Assembly: GCF_037976325.1 (NCBI RefSeq) | Contig: NZ_CP150265.1 | Location: 1,505,501 to 1,569,500 of the forward strand | Length of the DNA stretch: 64,000 nucleotides | Source: Paenibacillus sp. FSL K6-3182 | GTDB taxonomy: Bacteria; Bacillota; Bacilli; Paenibacillales; Paenibacillaceae | Direction: 5' to 3' | Translations under genes and position numbers: made by a program | Shown: piece after piece, positions 55,201-62,808 of the stretch | Numbering within the stretch: the stretch's first letter is position 1 | How the letters are laid out: each line of letters begins with the position of its first letter | The notes under the pieces: generated by a model | What the model was told of the DNA's origin: nothing | The model's input: the letters and a program-made list of their open reading frames with translations, nothing else | Databases searched by the model: none

Positions 55201-58200
55201 ACAGAACGGATATGGGCGCGGTTACGGATAATACGGTGACCTCAGGGGCTGGGAAATTTGGAGTGCGTTCCTGGTATAGCGCCAAAGAAATGACGATTGC
55301 CAATCTCAAAGTGGTTGAACAGGAATCCATGCCAAGGCTCCAGCTTGCGGCGGAGCTTGATTCGATCACCAAAGACGATTTGACTGTGACGCTGAATAAG
55401 GGTTTTCCGAGTATTTTTTCTTATCAGGTCGGCAATAAGACGATGAAAGCAGCAGACGAGCAAACCAATACATTACAAATTAACAATACGGAGTATACAG
55501 CTCAGACGGTTTCGGAAAAGGTTGGCGAAAGCAAATATGCCTATACGATGGCTTTTGACGAAATTGGCGTGGTGATTAAGGCTTTCATAGAAGCAAAAGA
55601 AAATAACGTTGTTCGATTCGAAGTGAGCGAAATTCAAGAAAAAAGTGATTTTGTTGTCAGATCTCTCGAGTTGAACAGTTCACTCTTCTATGTGGATAGC
55701 TCAATGAAAGGCGCGACGTATGCTTGGAACAAGTCTGACGGCAAGTGGCACGGGATTTCGGAAGAGCTGGTTGATGACATGTCCAAAATGAATCAAACCG
55801 GTTCATTCGGCGCAACGATGACGATGGTGAGCGCAGAAGGATTGGGCGCGTCTATGGAAAATAACGTGATGAGCGGCGGAAATAAGATACTCGTTAACGC
55901 CGAGAAAAAGTCCCTTGTAAACAAGCTTACCGTAAAACCAGGATCGTGGACTTATCGTCATACCCAGAGCAATGAAAAGGAAGCGCTGCCGTGGTATAAC
56001 GTTGTTCTTACCGAGGATCGCAATTCCGATGGGAAGGTAGACTGGCAGGATGCTGCTGTGGCTTATCGTAAAGAAATATACGTGCAGCCGTTCGGCGCCG
56101 AAGACATGAAAAACAATATGATGTACATTGCGTTCAACTTCGCTAGTCAGGCAAATGATCCGTTCCTGAACGCTTTGGACACCGGTAAAGTGCTGTACAA
56201 TTATTCCGACGGCTTTGGTCAAATGATTTTGGAAAAAGGTTATCAGGCGGAAGGGCATGACGATGATATTCCTTCTTACTCCAACATTGGGGTGAGACAG
56301 GGCGGATTAGCCGATTTTAACTACTTGATTGACGAAGGGGCCAAATATAATCTTCGCGTCGGCGTTCATTTAAACGCCACAGAATACCATCTTGATGCAA
56401 ACGAGCTGAACTATTCCAATCTGACAGGCGCTACGCCAAACGGATATAAACAGGATCGGCTAGCAAAAGGTTGGGATTGGATCGATACGAGCTACTATGT
56501 AGATCAGACAAAGGATGTTTTGAGTGGTGATCTGAAGTCACGATTTACAAACTTGTACAATCTCACCAAAGATCCAGCAAACCCGAATGACCCAGCTTTG
56601 GATTTTTATTATATCGATGTATACACAGGCAACGATTACAACGCTTATAAATTGCTGCAGTATGCAAATGGCTTGGGGCTGAAAGTAGGAACCGAATTTG
56701 CGGGGCCGATTGAGCCAGGATCGGTATTTGTCCATTGGGGAACGGATTTGGGTTATCCGAACCAAGGGAACAAAAGCATTCTTTACCGATTGGTTAAAAA
56801 TGACCTCGATATTTTCGTCGGCAACGCGCTGTTTAAAGGCCAGAAAATCCCGGTCGTAGCGACTTGGGGGGATTCGAAGCCAGATATTCAACAGGGTGTA
56901 ACCGTGTTTTTCAATGAAGTGCTTCCGACAAAATTTACGCAGCATTATGGCGTCATGAAATATGAGACGGATCAAGTGACCTTTGAACAAAATGTTGTAT
57001 CCAAACGAAATAAAGCAAGCAACAAGATTGAGCTTTCCAAAGACGGGAAAGTCATCTCTTCTTGGAAAGATACCGGAACAACGACGGATACAGCCGAGCG
57101 TCATACGAGCGAAGCAGACTCCTTGATCCCGTGGCTGTGGGATGTGAAGACCAACCAGCCTCTAGGCATAAACGAAGGAGCTAAATTGTACCACTGGAAT
57201 ACGACCGGTAATACGACGACTTGGCAACTGACAAATGATTTTAAAGACGTTGCATCGTTTAACATGTATGAATTAACGCAGCAAGGCAAGGTGCTTGTAG
57301 ATACGATTGTTGCGGTGGATGGATCGCTAACGATTGCGAAGGCAAGCAAAAATACGCCTTATGTTCTTTACCCTGCAACAGCAGATGCTTTAAACCTGAT
57401 TCCTTCTGCGGGTGAATGGGGAGAAGGCAGCCTGATTAAGGACTTTGCTTTCAATTCGGAGAAATTTAATGTTGAAGGATCATGGTCTGTTAAGGATACG
57501 GCCAATGCTTCCATTAAGGTCGTTCAAGGCGATGTTGGATACGACACGACAAAAGAGATGGTAAGGTCCAACTGGAACCGCTATGCGGAAATTGGAAGCC
57601 GTGCTGGTGAGTTGTCTCAGCAAATCACTGGATTGATTCCGGGAGGAGAGTATACGGTTGGTGTATGGACTCAAACCGTTAAAGGAAGAAAATCCTCTTT
57701 ACAGGTAACCATGAACGGCAAAACGTACAGCAATTATGTAACAGGCTTGGACGGTTCACATCAAAGTTCATTTAAATATGTAGACACAACTTGGCAGAGA
57801 ATGAATGTGAAATTTAAGGTGCCAGAAGGTACGACAACGGCAACAATCAAGTTAATCGCAGATGCTGGAGCTGGCACTGTGCTATTCGATGATGTCCGAA
57901 TTTGGAAGCATCTGACGGCGGGAAGCGGTGCTGAGCAAGCTGGTTACGTCGTGAAGGAAGATTTTGAGAATGTGTATGAGGGCTGGGGGCCTTTCGAGTA
58001 TGGAGGCGGCAGTCGAATGATTCATATCGCATCGGATCAGAGCAACCCGCATGACAACAATCCGATTGTTCAGGCAGCTGATCAAAAAATCGGTCCTGTC
58101 ATGACTTGGGTATTGAATGGTCAGAATTCATTAAAGCTGAATGAAACTGACGTGGGCAGACTGATCAAATCAAATGAGTCCGACATTAAATTAAAAGCGA

Positions 58201-59594
58201 ATAAGACGTATGAGCTTGGCTTTGTTTATACGATGGAAAATGGGGTTACCTATGAGGTCAGCGTGTTGTCTCGTTCGACCGGTGCTGCGGTGTTGAAGGA
58301 AACGCTGCAAAACAAGCCTAATTCGGGGATTAAGGCAGAGGATGGCTACATCCGCTTTAGCCAAACCTTCACCACTGGGGCCCAAGACGATTATCAGGTC
58401 GTGTTTAAAATGATTGCCAAAGGCGCAGGTAACGCGACTTCCGATTATGCTTTCATATTGGATGATTTCTATATCAAAACTACAGGCGTTGATTACGCCA
58501 AGGAGCTCCTGCTGCAAGCAATTAAAGATGCACAAGCGCTTAAAGAAGCGGAGTATACTCCTGTGACATGGGCGACTGTTGCGGCGGCTCTACAAAGCGC
58601 TATTGAAGTAAGCAGCAATGCTGAAGCAACAATAGAAAAGATTGAATCGGCGAGGACAGCTTTGGAGAAGGCTGTGAGTGAGCTGGAGACTCATGTCATC
58701 GCTATTGTAAGCTTGCAGGCAGTTTCGGTAACCACGACGGTTGGAACGGCGCCAGTGCTGCCTCAGACTGTGAGAGCTGTTTACAGTGACAAATCGGTTA
58801 AAGATCTTTTGGTCGTCTGGAATGCGATCAAAGCTTCCGATTATGCGCAAACTGGTACTTTTCAGGTAGAAGGCACGGTTGCAGGTACGACGCTTAAAGC
58901 GATCGCTACGGTGCAAGTGCAGGCGGACAACAGCGGGCCGGGTACAGATCCAGGAACAGGGACGAATCCTGGAACAGGAACAAATCCGGGAACGGGCACT
59001 GATCCAGGCACAGGCACAGATCCGGGAGCGGGTACTAAAGTGACTTTCCAAGATACAGCCAGCCATTGGGCTAGAAAAGAGATTGAAGCTCTTGCAGCCA
59101 AAGGCATTCTAACAGGCGTATCAGAGAACAAGTTTAACCCTAATGCGTCCATTACTCGCGCTGAAATCGCGGCTATGTTCACTCGGGGATTCAATCTCCA
59201 AGCAAGCACTCCTCAATCGTTTGAAGATGTGCGTGGGGACAAGTGGTACAACAATGTGATATCGGCTGCATCGGAAGCCGGATTGCTGCAAGGAACAGGA
59301 GGCAAACGATTCGAGCCCGACCGTTCCCTTACCCGTGAGGAAATGGCTGTCATTATCACGCGAGTGCTGCAAATGAAAGGTAAGCTGCCGACTCTTGCGA
59401 CTTCTGAAGAAGCCATTTTAGCGAGCTTTAAAGACGAAGATCAAGCAGCCGCTTGGTCCAGAAATGCGCTGGCTATTTGTATCCAAGCAGGCTTGTTGAA
59501 AGGCATGCCGGATCAAACGCTCAAAGCCAACAAAGAGCTGACTAGAGCGGAAGCAGCGATTGTATTGAGCAGATTGTTCGACTATTTGAAATAG
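52284..59594 (+). CDS. SLH-anchored GH101-like endo-alpha-N-acetylgalactosaminidase
   Basis: A 2436-residue secreted protein. Signal peptide (VWMICFAILSQLAVWPSAV), a Big_4-type Ig-like domain (about 48-120), several concanavalin/LamG-like beta domains (about 130-1010), a GH101-like catalytic region (about 1015-1600), galactose-binding-like beta domains (about 1710-2060), a FIVAR-like helical bundle (about 2070-2135), a second Big_4 domain, a GTDPGTGTNPGTG-type linker and three SLH repeats from 2253. Candidate catalytic residues are Asp1445 in FYYIDVYTGND (nucleophile) and Glu1471 in VGTEFAGPIEPG, followed by VHWGTDLGYP, as in GH101. GH101 enzymes release Gal-beta-1,3-GalNAc from mucin-type O-glycans. 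The ATG follows GGAGG. A cre-like site lies upstream and a terminator downstream. The gene is flanked on both sides by related repeat modules. Confidence 0.8.
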   Translation: MIKRKKSTVFKLYVWMICFAILSQLAVWPSAVSYAEEVVEVKTIASIPSIENDTTIGNPPILPLEVQAVFSDESVGQVQVSWDEIDPSQYAEAGAFKVEGTVQGTPLKASAEITVRENDFTVFLNEITSNVPDGQSVVSYSNNYQSMQPELMTFMKGNGTTSVNNGLTVDMNSLEKNIAIAAWDKGPWLSAGTIDAMLRYTSGTQGNIGFVIGAYNSTQGLSIRYDAGTTWIIQSPDGSGAWESFEGPELKMDTDYRIKIGYNGNKLLVIVDGVTYYNKETNLLNLKAAIGQVALYKRFATGQVVLKDINIQGVGQIEKPSDIINYVQNYEDLAYTPRWSGLNAQVVTDITGNKVLSLKKGAKERGADLDSPQLQSGTLSLDFKLVNPVKLSSGQGFAFGFRMNETASIFSEIGVDPNRWLPESSSGWGSNLNIPYPIQGKWNNLLFNFNGKTITVYMNKKLVGDITFAEFTDAAGLFGLRIRSTVELYIDNLQYTNQMITPKELVQYSNNFQDGITGGWSSGSSSIIKEGSNRFLKLSGITGTVLNNDAPLLQSATYMLDVKPTTDAIGFAIGSSYLVKFANEHWILEKDGSTIPFVASDAISSSPLLMSWNKVGLQYSDSSVTLSINGAKLTANLPSGQQFGEGSFGVYGQGDLYVDNILFTEEFIQMDTSPVAGKMYYEQYYETASSMNWTGLGGSQVVDGYLKGSIASGSVAINEDIVPVKNGVYQVKMRTNASSAGVKIGNAAIYYEGQGKWLYQPNGGEKITIGDNVEIVPGKDFILRVRLIENELNLYVNGILAGTVQTKNFTPGAFGIYNPGNEVMQVEMDAMTAEEIRIYEPDFATPNWSAMDSSSPAVLESGEGSVKLRLPGVSLVTDNNSPDVVDQKVTFDFKTSVGAGTDGGRYGFILRGYDDNRYVSIVHDINGTWKLSANGNDSNFPTAYSMAADTVYKIELNLIGNTVTFAITDVDGNRTDMGAVTDNTVTSGAGKFGVRSWYSAKEMTIANLKVVEQESMPRLQLAAELDSITKDDLTVTLNKGFPSIFSYQVGNKTMKAADEQTNTLQINNTEYTAQTVSEKVGESKYAYTMAFDEIGVVIKAFIEAKENNVVRFEVSEIQEKSDFVVRSLELNSSLFYVDSSMKGATYAWNKSDGKWHGISEELVDDMSKMNQTGSFGATMTMVSAEGLGASMENNVMSGGNKILVNAEKKSLVNKLTVKPGSWTYRHTQSNEKEALPWYNVVLTEDRNSDGKVDWQDAAVAYRKEIYVQPFGAEDMKNNMMYIAFNFASQANDPFLNALDTGKVLYNYSDGFGQMILEKGYQAEGHDDDIPSYSNIGVRQGGLADFNYLIDEGAKYNLRVGVHLNATEYHLDANELNYSNLTGATPNGYKQDRLAKGWDWIDTSYYVDQTKDVLSGDLKSRFTNLYNLTKDPANPNDPALDFYYIDVYTGNDYNAYKLLQYANGLGLKVGTEFAGPIEPGSVFVHWGTDLGYPNQGNKSILYRLVKNDLDIFVGNALFKGQKIPVVATWGDSKPDIQQGVTVFFNEVLPTKFTQHYGVMKYETDQVTFEQNVVSKRNKASNKIELSKDGKVISSWKDTGTTTDTAERHTSEADSLIPWLWDVKTNQPLGINEGAKLYHWNTTGNTTTWQLTNDFKDVASFNMYELTQQGKVLVDTIVAVDGSLTIAKASKNTPYVLYPATADALNLIPSAGEWGEGSLIKDFAFNSEKFNVEGSWSVKDTANASIKVVQGDVGYDTTKEMVRSNWNRYAEIGSRAGELSQQITGLIPGGEYTVGVWTQTVKGRKSSLQVTMNGKTYSNYVTGLDGSHQSSFKYVDTTWQRMNVKFKVPEGTTTATIKLIADAGAGTVLFDDVRIWKHLTAGSGAEQAGYVVKEDFENVYEGWGPFEYGGGSRMIHIASDQSNPHDNNPIVQAADQKIGPVMTWVLNGQNSLKLNETDVGRLIKSNESDIKLKANKTYELGFVYTMENGVTYEVSVLSRSTGAAVLKETLQNKPNSGIKAEDGYIRFSQTFTTGAQDDYQVVFKMIAKGAGNATSDYAFILDDFYIKTTGVDYAKELLLQAIKDAQALKEAEYTPVTWATVAAALQSAIEVSSNAEATIEKIESARTALEKAVSELETHVIAIVSLQAVSVTTTVGTAPVLPQTVRAVYSDKSVKDLLVVWNAIKASDYAQTGTFQVEGTVAGTTLKAIATVQVQADNSGPGTDPGTGTNPGTGTNPGTGTDPGTGTDPGAGTKVTFQDTASHWARKEIEALAAKGILTGVSENKFNPNASITRAEIAAMFTRGFNLQASTPQSFEDVRGDKWYNNVISAASEAGLLQGTGGKRFEPDRSLTREEMAVIITRVLQMKGKLPTLATSEEAILASFKDEDQAAAWSRNALAICIQAGLLKGMPDQTLKANKELTRAEAAIVLSRLFDYLK

Positions 59595-59664
59595 ATTTAA
59601 AGTTTTTAGAGGACTAGTGGAGTTCTCTGCATTACAGATCAGGCTATCCTAAGAAGTAGTATTT

Positions 59665-59708
59665 GAAAAAATAGCGATATAGGGAGTTATTCCTGTATCG
59701 CTATTTTT
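59665..59708 (+). terminator. Terminator after the GH101-like gene (repeat-family hairpin)
   Basis: AAATAGCGATA pairs with TATCGCTATTT, with inner AGG/CCT pairs and a T run. It closely resembles the hairpin at 5655-5697. Confidence 0.85.
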
Positions 59709-59922
59709 CTATTCTGATGCATGGCTGCTTGTTTAAGTAGTTGACGTGTAAACAAACGCTGCTCGACCCGTTAGATGAGATTCTGGCAGCCGATAAGCAA
59801 GAGACGGAATCAGGGAACCCAGGGATTCTGTAGCCCCTGTAGCAGCCCCTCAAAGCCCTCAAAGCCCTCAGAACACCCCGAACCCCCGAACCCACAAAAA
59901 AACCGGAACCTTCGGAACCTTC

Positions 59923-60048
59923 GGAACCCCTGGAACCCCTGGAACCCCTGGAACCCCTGGAACCCCTGGAACCCCTGGAACCCCTGGAACCCCTGGAACC
60001 CCTGGAACCCCTGGAACCCCTGGAACCCCTGGAACCCCTGGAACCCCT
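59923..60048 (+). repeat. 9-bp minisatellite (GGAACCCCT)n
   Basis: Fourteen perfect copies, preceded by GGAACCTTC variants and by other C-rich short repeats from about 59830. An open frame reading Asn-Pro-Trp repeats crosses it but lacks a ribosome site and looks spurious. No gene is called in 59711-60160. Confidence 0.96.
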
Positions 60049-60160
60049 CTACTATACTTTAGCTGTCTAAATACGCTTTCGAAAAGCGTGTTGGAGTGCG
60101 AATGAACTGTATATGAATTGTGAAGGTCGTGTGATTAGAGTGTGCGTGAACCAATCGTGG

Positions 60161-60295
60161 AGTGTAAATAAGCGCAGAAGTGCACTTGTTTTTAACAAAA
60201 GAGCTGGAAATGACGAGAATAGGTGCACAAGTGCATCTATTTGAGCAGTTATGAAAAGTAGCTGGTGGAATAAGTGTATTTATGCGCTTAAATGC
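60161..60295 (+). repeat. TGCA-palindrome module, copy R1
   Basis: Units open with AATA at 60167, 60218 and 60269 (51 bp apart), with GCGCAGAAGTGCAC, TGCACAAGTGCA and the weaker GTGTATTTATGCGC. The interval between units 2 and 3 carries ATGAAAAGTAG. Confidence 0.9.
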
Positions 60296-60475
60296 TGCTA
60301 CTAATCGGAGTGTGCTCACTAAACTAACTAATTTTATATTCTTGGCATCTGTAAGGAGTGGCGACTGGATGTGTGGGGGGGCATTTGTAAGTGTGTAAGG
60401 AGTGCGATTGGACTGTATGTGAATAGTGTAGGTAGAGTGTTGGTAGTGTGATTTGAGTGTGCGTGAACCGATCGT

Positions 60476-60612
60476 GGAGTATAAATAAGCGCAGAAGTGC
60501 ACTTGTTTTTAATAAATTTGCTGGAAATGACGAGAATAGGTGCACAAGTGCATCTATTTGAGCAGTTATGAAAAGTAGCTGGTGGAATAAGTGTATTTAT
60601 GCACTTAGACGC
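60476..60612 (+). repeat. TGCA-palindrome module, copy R2
   Basis: Same layout as R1, with units at 60484, 60535 and 60586. The whole R array (module plus GT-rich interval) repeats at 317-336 bp. Confidence 0.9.
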
Positions 60613-60812
60613 TTAGATACCGCGATGCTGTTGCTAATCGGAGTGTGTTCACTAAACTAGTTAGTTTTGAATCCTTGGATCTAGTAGGGTGTGGCGACTG
60701 CATGTGTGGGCGCGCATTTGTGAAGTGTGTAAGGAGTGCGATTGGACTGTATGTGAATTGTATAGGCAGAGTGTGTTGGTATTGTGATTAGAGTGTGCGT
60801 GAACCGATCGTG

Positions 60813-60946
60813 GAGTGTAAATAAGCGCAGAAGTGCACTTGTTTTAATAAATGAGGTGGAAATTACACAAATAGGTGCAGAAGTGCATCTATTTGAGCAG
60901 TTTTGAAAAGTAGTTGGCTGATTAGGTGTATTTATGCGCTTAGATG
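60813..60946 (+). repeat. TGCA-palindrome module, copy R3
   Basis: Units near 60819, 60869 and 60920, with TGCAGAAGTGCA as the middle palindrome. Confidence 0.88.
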
Positions 60947-61145
60947 TCGCGATGCTGTTGCTAACAGGTGTGTGGTCACTAAACTAGCCAATGTTACATT
61001 CTTGAAATTTGTTGGAAACGGCGGCCAGTTACGTGAGAGAGCGTGCTTTTGTGAAGGGTGTGTAAGGAGTGCGATTGGACCGTATGTAAATTGTATAGGC
61101 AGAGTGTTGGTAGTGTGATTAGAATGTGCGTGAACCGATCATGGA

Positions 61146-61278
61146 GTGTAAATAAGCGCAGAAGTGCACCTGTTTACAAAAAATATGATGGAAATGAAGT
61201 ATATAGGTGCAGAAGTGCATCTATTTGAGCAGTTTTGAAAAGTAGTTGGTGGAATAAGTGTATTTATGCGCTTAGATG
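61146..61278 (+). repeat. TGCA-palindrome module, copy R4
   Basis: Last copy, with GCGCAGAAGTGCAC, TGCAGAAGTGCA and GTGTATTTATGCGC. No gene is seen between here and 61454 apart from the promoter below. Confidence 0.88.
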
Positions 61279-61388
61279 CGCGATGCTGCTGCTAAACGGG
61301 TTGTGCTAAAGAAACTAGCGCGTCAATATGGGCTGAGATAGCCATATATTTTGATCCAAGCCCCTGCTTGTCAAACTAGTCCGCATAA

Positions 61389-61417
61389 TTGGTCAAGTCC
61401 CCTCATAGACATGTTAT
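61389..61417 (+). promoter_or_regulatory. Possible promoter of the YdcC/LolA-like gene
   Basis: TTGGTC and TGTTAT are 17 bases apart, 38 bases before the ATG. Confidence 0.4.
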
Positions 61418-61454
61418 CAGCCAGTAAAAAACAATGTGCAGAGGGGATGATTAC

Positions 61455-62660
61455 ATGCGTCGCATGACATGGACCGCGGCAATATTATTAATTTTTTCAT
61501 TAGTATTAGCGGCTTGCGGAACGAAGGACGCCGAGTCCGTGGTTAAGGAGCTCGACAAGGTAGTAAACAGTATGGAGAGCTATCAAGGAAGCGGGACGAT
61601 GACGCTGCGAACGGGACAGCAGCCACTCGAATACAAGGTGGAGGTTTCCTATCAAAAGCCGCAATTTTATCGGATCAAGCTGACAAATGAAGAGAAGGAC
61701 ATTACACAAATCGTGCTTCGCAATGACGACGGCGTATTCGTTCTCACACCGAAGCTGAATAAAGTATTCCGCTTCCAAAGCGATTGGCCGCAAAACCAAG
61801 GGCAAGTATATTTATATCAAACGCTCATTCAAAGCATTCTAGTTGATAACTCGCGGCAATTTGTAATCGATCAAGATGCTTACGTGTTTGATGTCATGGC
61901 TAATTACAACAATGGTTCATTGTCTCGTCAAAAGATTTGGCTTAATAAAGCAGACTACAAGCCGGTTCAGGTTGAGGTCAGCGATACGAATGCAACGGTA
62001 ATGGTCGAAGTGAAATTTGACAAATTTGATTTTGGTCCAAAATTTGATAAAGCTGTGTTTGAGACAGAAGCAAACATGAATGCTGCTCCTACTAATCAAG
62101 AGACGGAAGAGCCAACGATGACTACGCCGGAGCAACCCGGCAACAAGGGAACAAATTCGAATACTGAAGTAGAAGCAGGAACCCCAGGAAATAAAGTGGA
62201 CAAAGACGGGAATAAGCCAGGAACTGACAGTGCAGTAGACGGTAATAATGAAACGAACAATAGCGGCAATGCTGCGGAAAATGAAGACGATGGAGCTGCA
62301 ACGGGTACTACTCCTGAAGCCACTAATTTCACAGCAATGGAACCTTCGTACATTCCAGATGGTGTGGGCGAGCCAGAATTAGTCGATATTAAGTTTGGCG
62401 GTAATCCTGGTCTGATGCTTCGTTACACTGGCGATTATAGCTATACGTTGATTCAGACGGAGCCAAAAGATCAAGCAGCCTCCCTAGTAGATGGGGTGAT
62501 GGTCGATCTAGGCTTTACGTGGGGTCAGCTCAGCGGTGATGAACAACAGACGCTCACCTGGACTTACGAGGGTCATCAGTTCCGGCTTACCAGTGCAAAT
62601 CTGCCTGAGTCCGAAATGCTTAAGGTCGCACAGTCGGTACAGGGAGAAATCGGGAAATAA
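61455..62660 (+). CDS. LolA/YdcC-like outer-membrane-lipoprotein-sorting fold lipoprotein
   Basis: A 401-residue lipoprotein. A hydrophobic signal ends in the lipobox LVLAACG. Residues about 25-215 resemble the LolA/LolB-like fold (MESYQGSGTMTLRTG, PQFYRIKLTNEEKDITQIVLRNDDGV split at these motifs, VFVLTPKLNKVFRFQSDWP). A Thr/Asn/Glu-rich linker spans about 215-290, and a C-terminal DUF4367-like domain follows (about 295-401, MLRYTGDYSYTLIQ). Bacillus subtilis YdcC, a sporulation-linked protein of this family, lies directly upstream of the alanine racemase gene, the same order as here. The ATG at 61455 is chosen because GAGGGG precedes it by 8 bases. The function in a single-membrane cell is unclear. 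Confidence 0.85.
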   Translation: MRRMTWTAAILLIFSLVLAACGTKDAESVVKELDKVVNSMESYQGSGTMTLRTGQQPLEYKVEVSYQKPQFYRIKLTNEEKDITQIVLRNDDGVFVLTPKLNKVFRFQSDWPQNQGQVYLYQTLIQSILVDNSRQFVIDQDAYVFDVMANYNNGSLSRQKIWLNKADYKPVQVEVSDTNATVMVEVKFDKFDFGPKFDKAVFETEANMNAAPTNQETEEPTMTTPEQPGNKGTNSNTEVEAGTPGNKVDKDGNKPGTDSAVDGNNETNNSGNAAENEDDGAATGTTPEATNFTAMEPSYIPDGVGEPELVDIKFGGNPGLMLRYTGDYSYTLIQTEPKDQAASLVDGVMVDLGFTWGQLSGDEQQTLTWTYEGHQFRLTSANLPESEMLKVAQSVQGEIGK

Positions 62661-62716
62661 AGCGGGGAAAAGAGCGAATTTCCAAGACGTACTAGCCAAT
62701 TCCGAGGTTCGTTTCA

Positions 62717-62745
62717 TTGACAGTCTTAGCAGCAAGGTTTAACAT
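62717..62745 (+). promoter_or_regulatory. SigA-type promoter of alr
   Basis: A perfect TTGACA (62717-62722) and TAACAT (62740-62745) are 17 bases apart, 63 bases before the alr start. Confidence 0.7.
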
Positions 62746-62808
62746 TATTGCTATTGATGTTTGCTGCTCGGACTGTTGTGGCTGAAAGATGAGGAGAAGG
62801 TGAAAGAC

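Noticed and set aside
59775..60062. 95-residue ORF with Asn-Pro-Trp repeats
   Set aside because: It is a by-product of the 9-bp minisatellite and lacks a ribosome site and any non-repetitive conserved part.
60903..61118. 71-residue ORF in the right repeat array
   Set aside because: The frame is not kept in the other copies of the repeat and there is no ribosome site.
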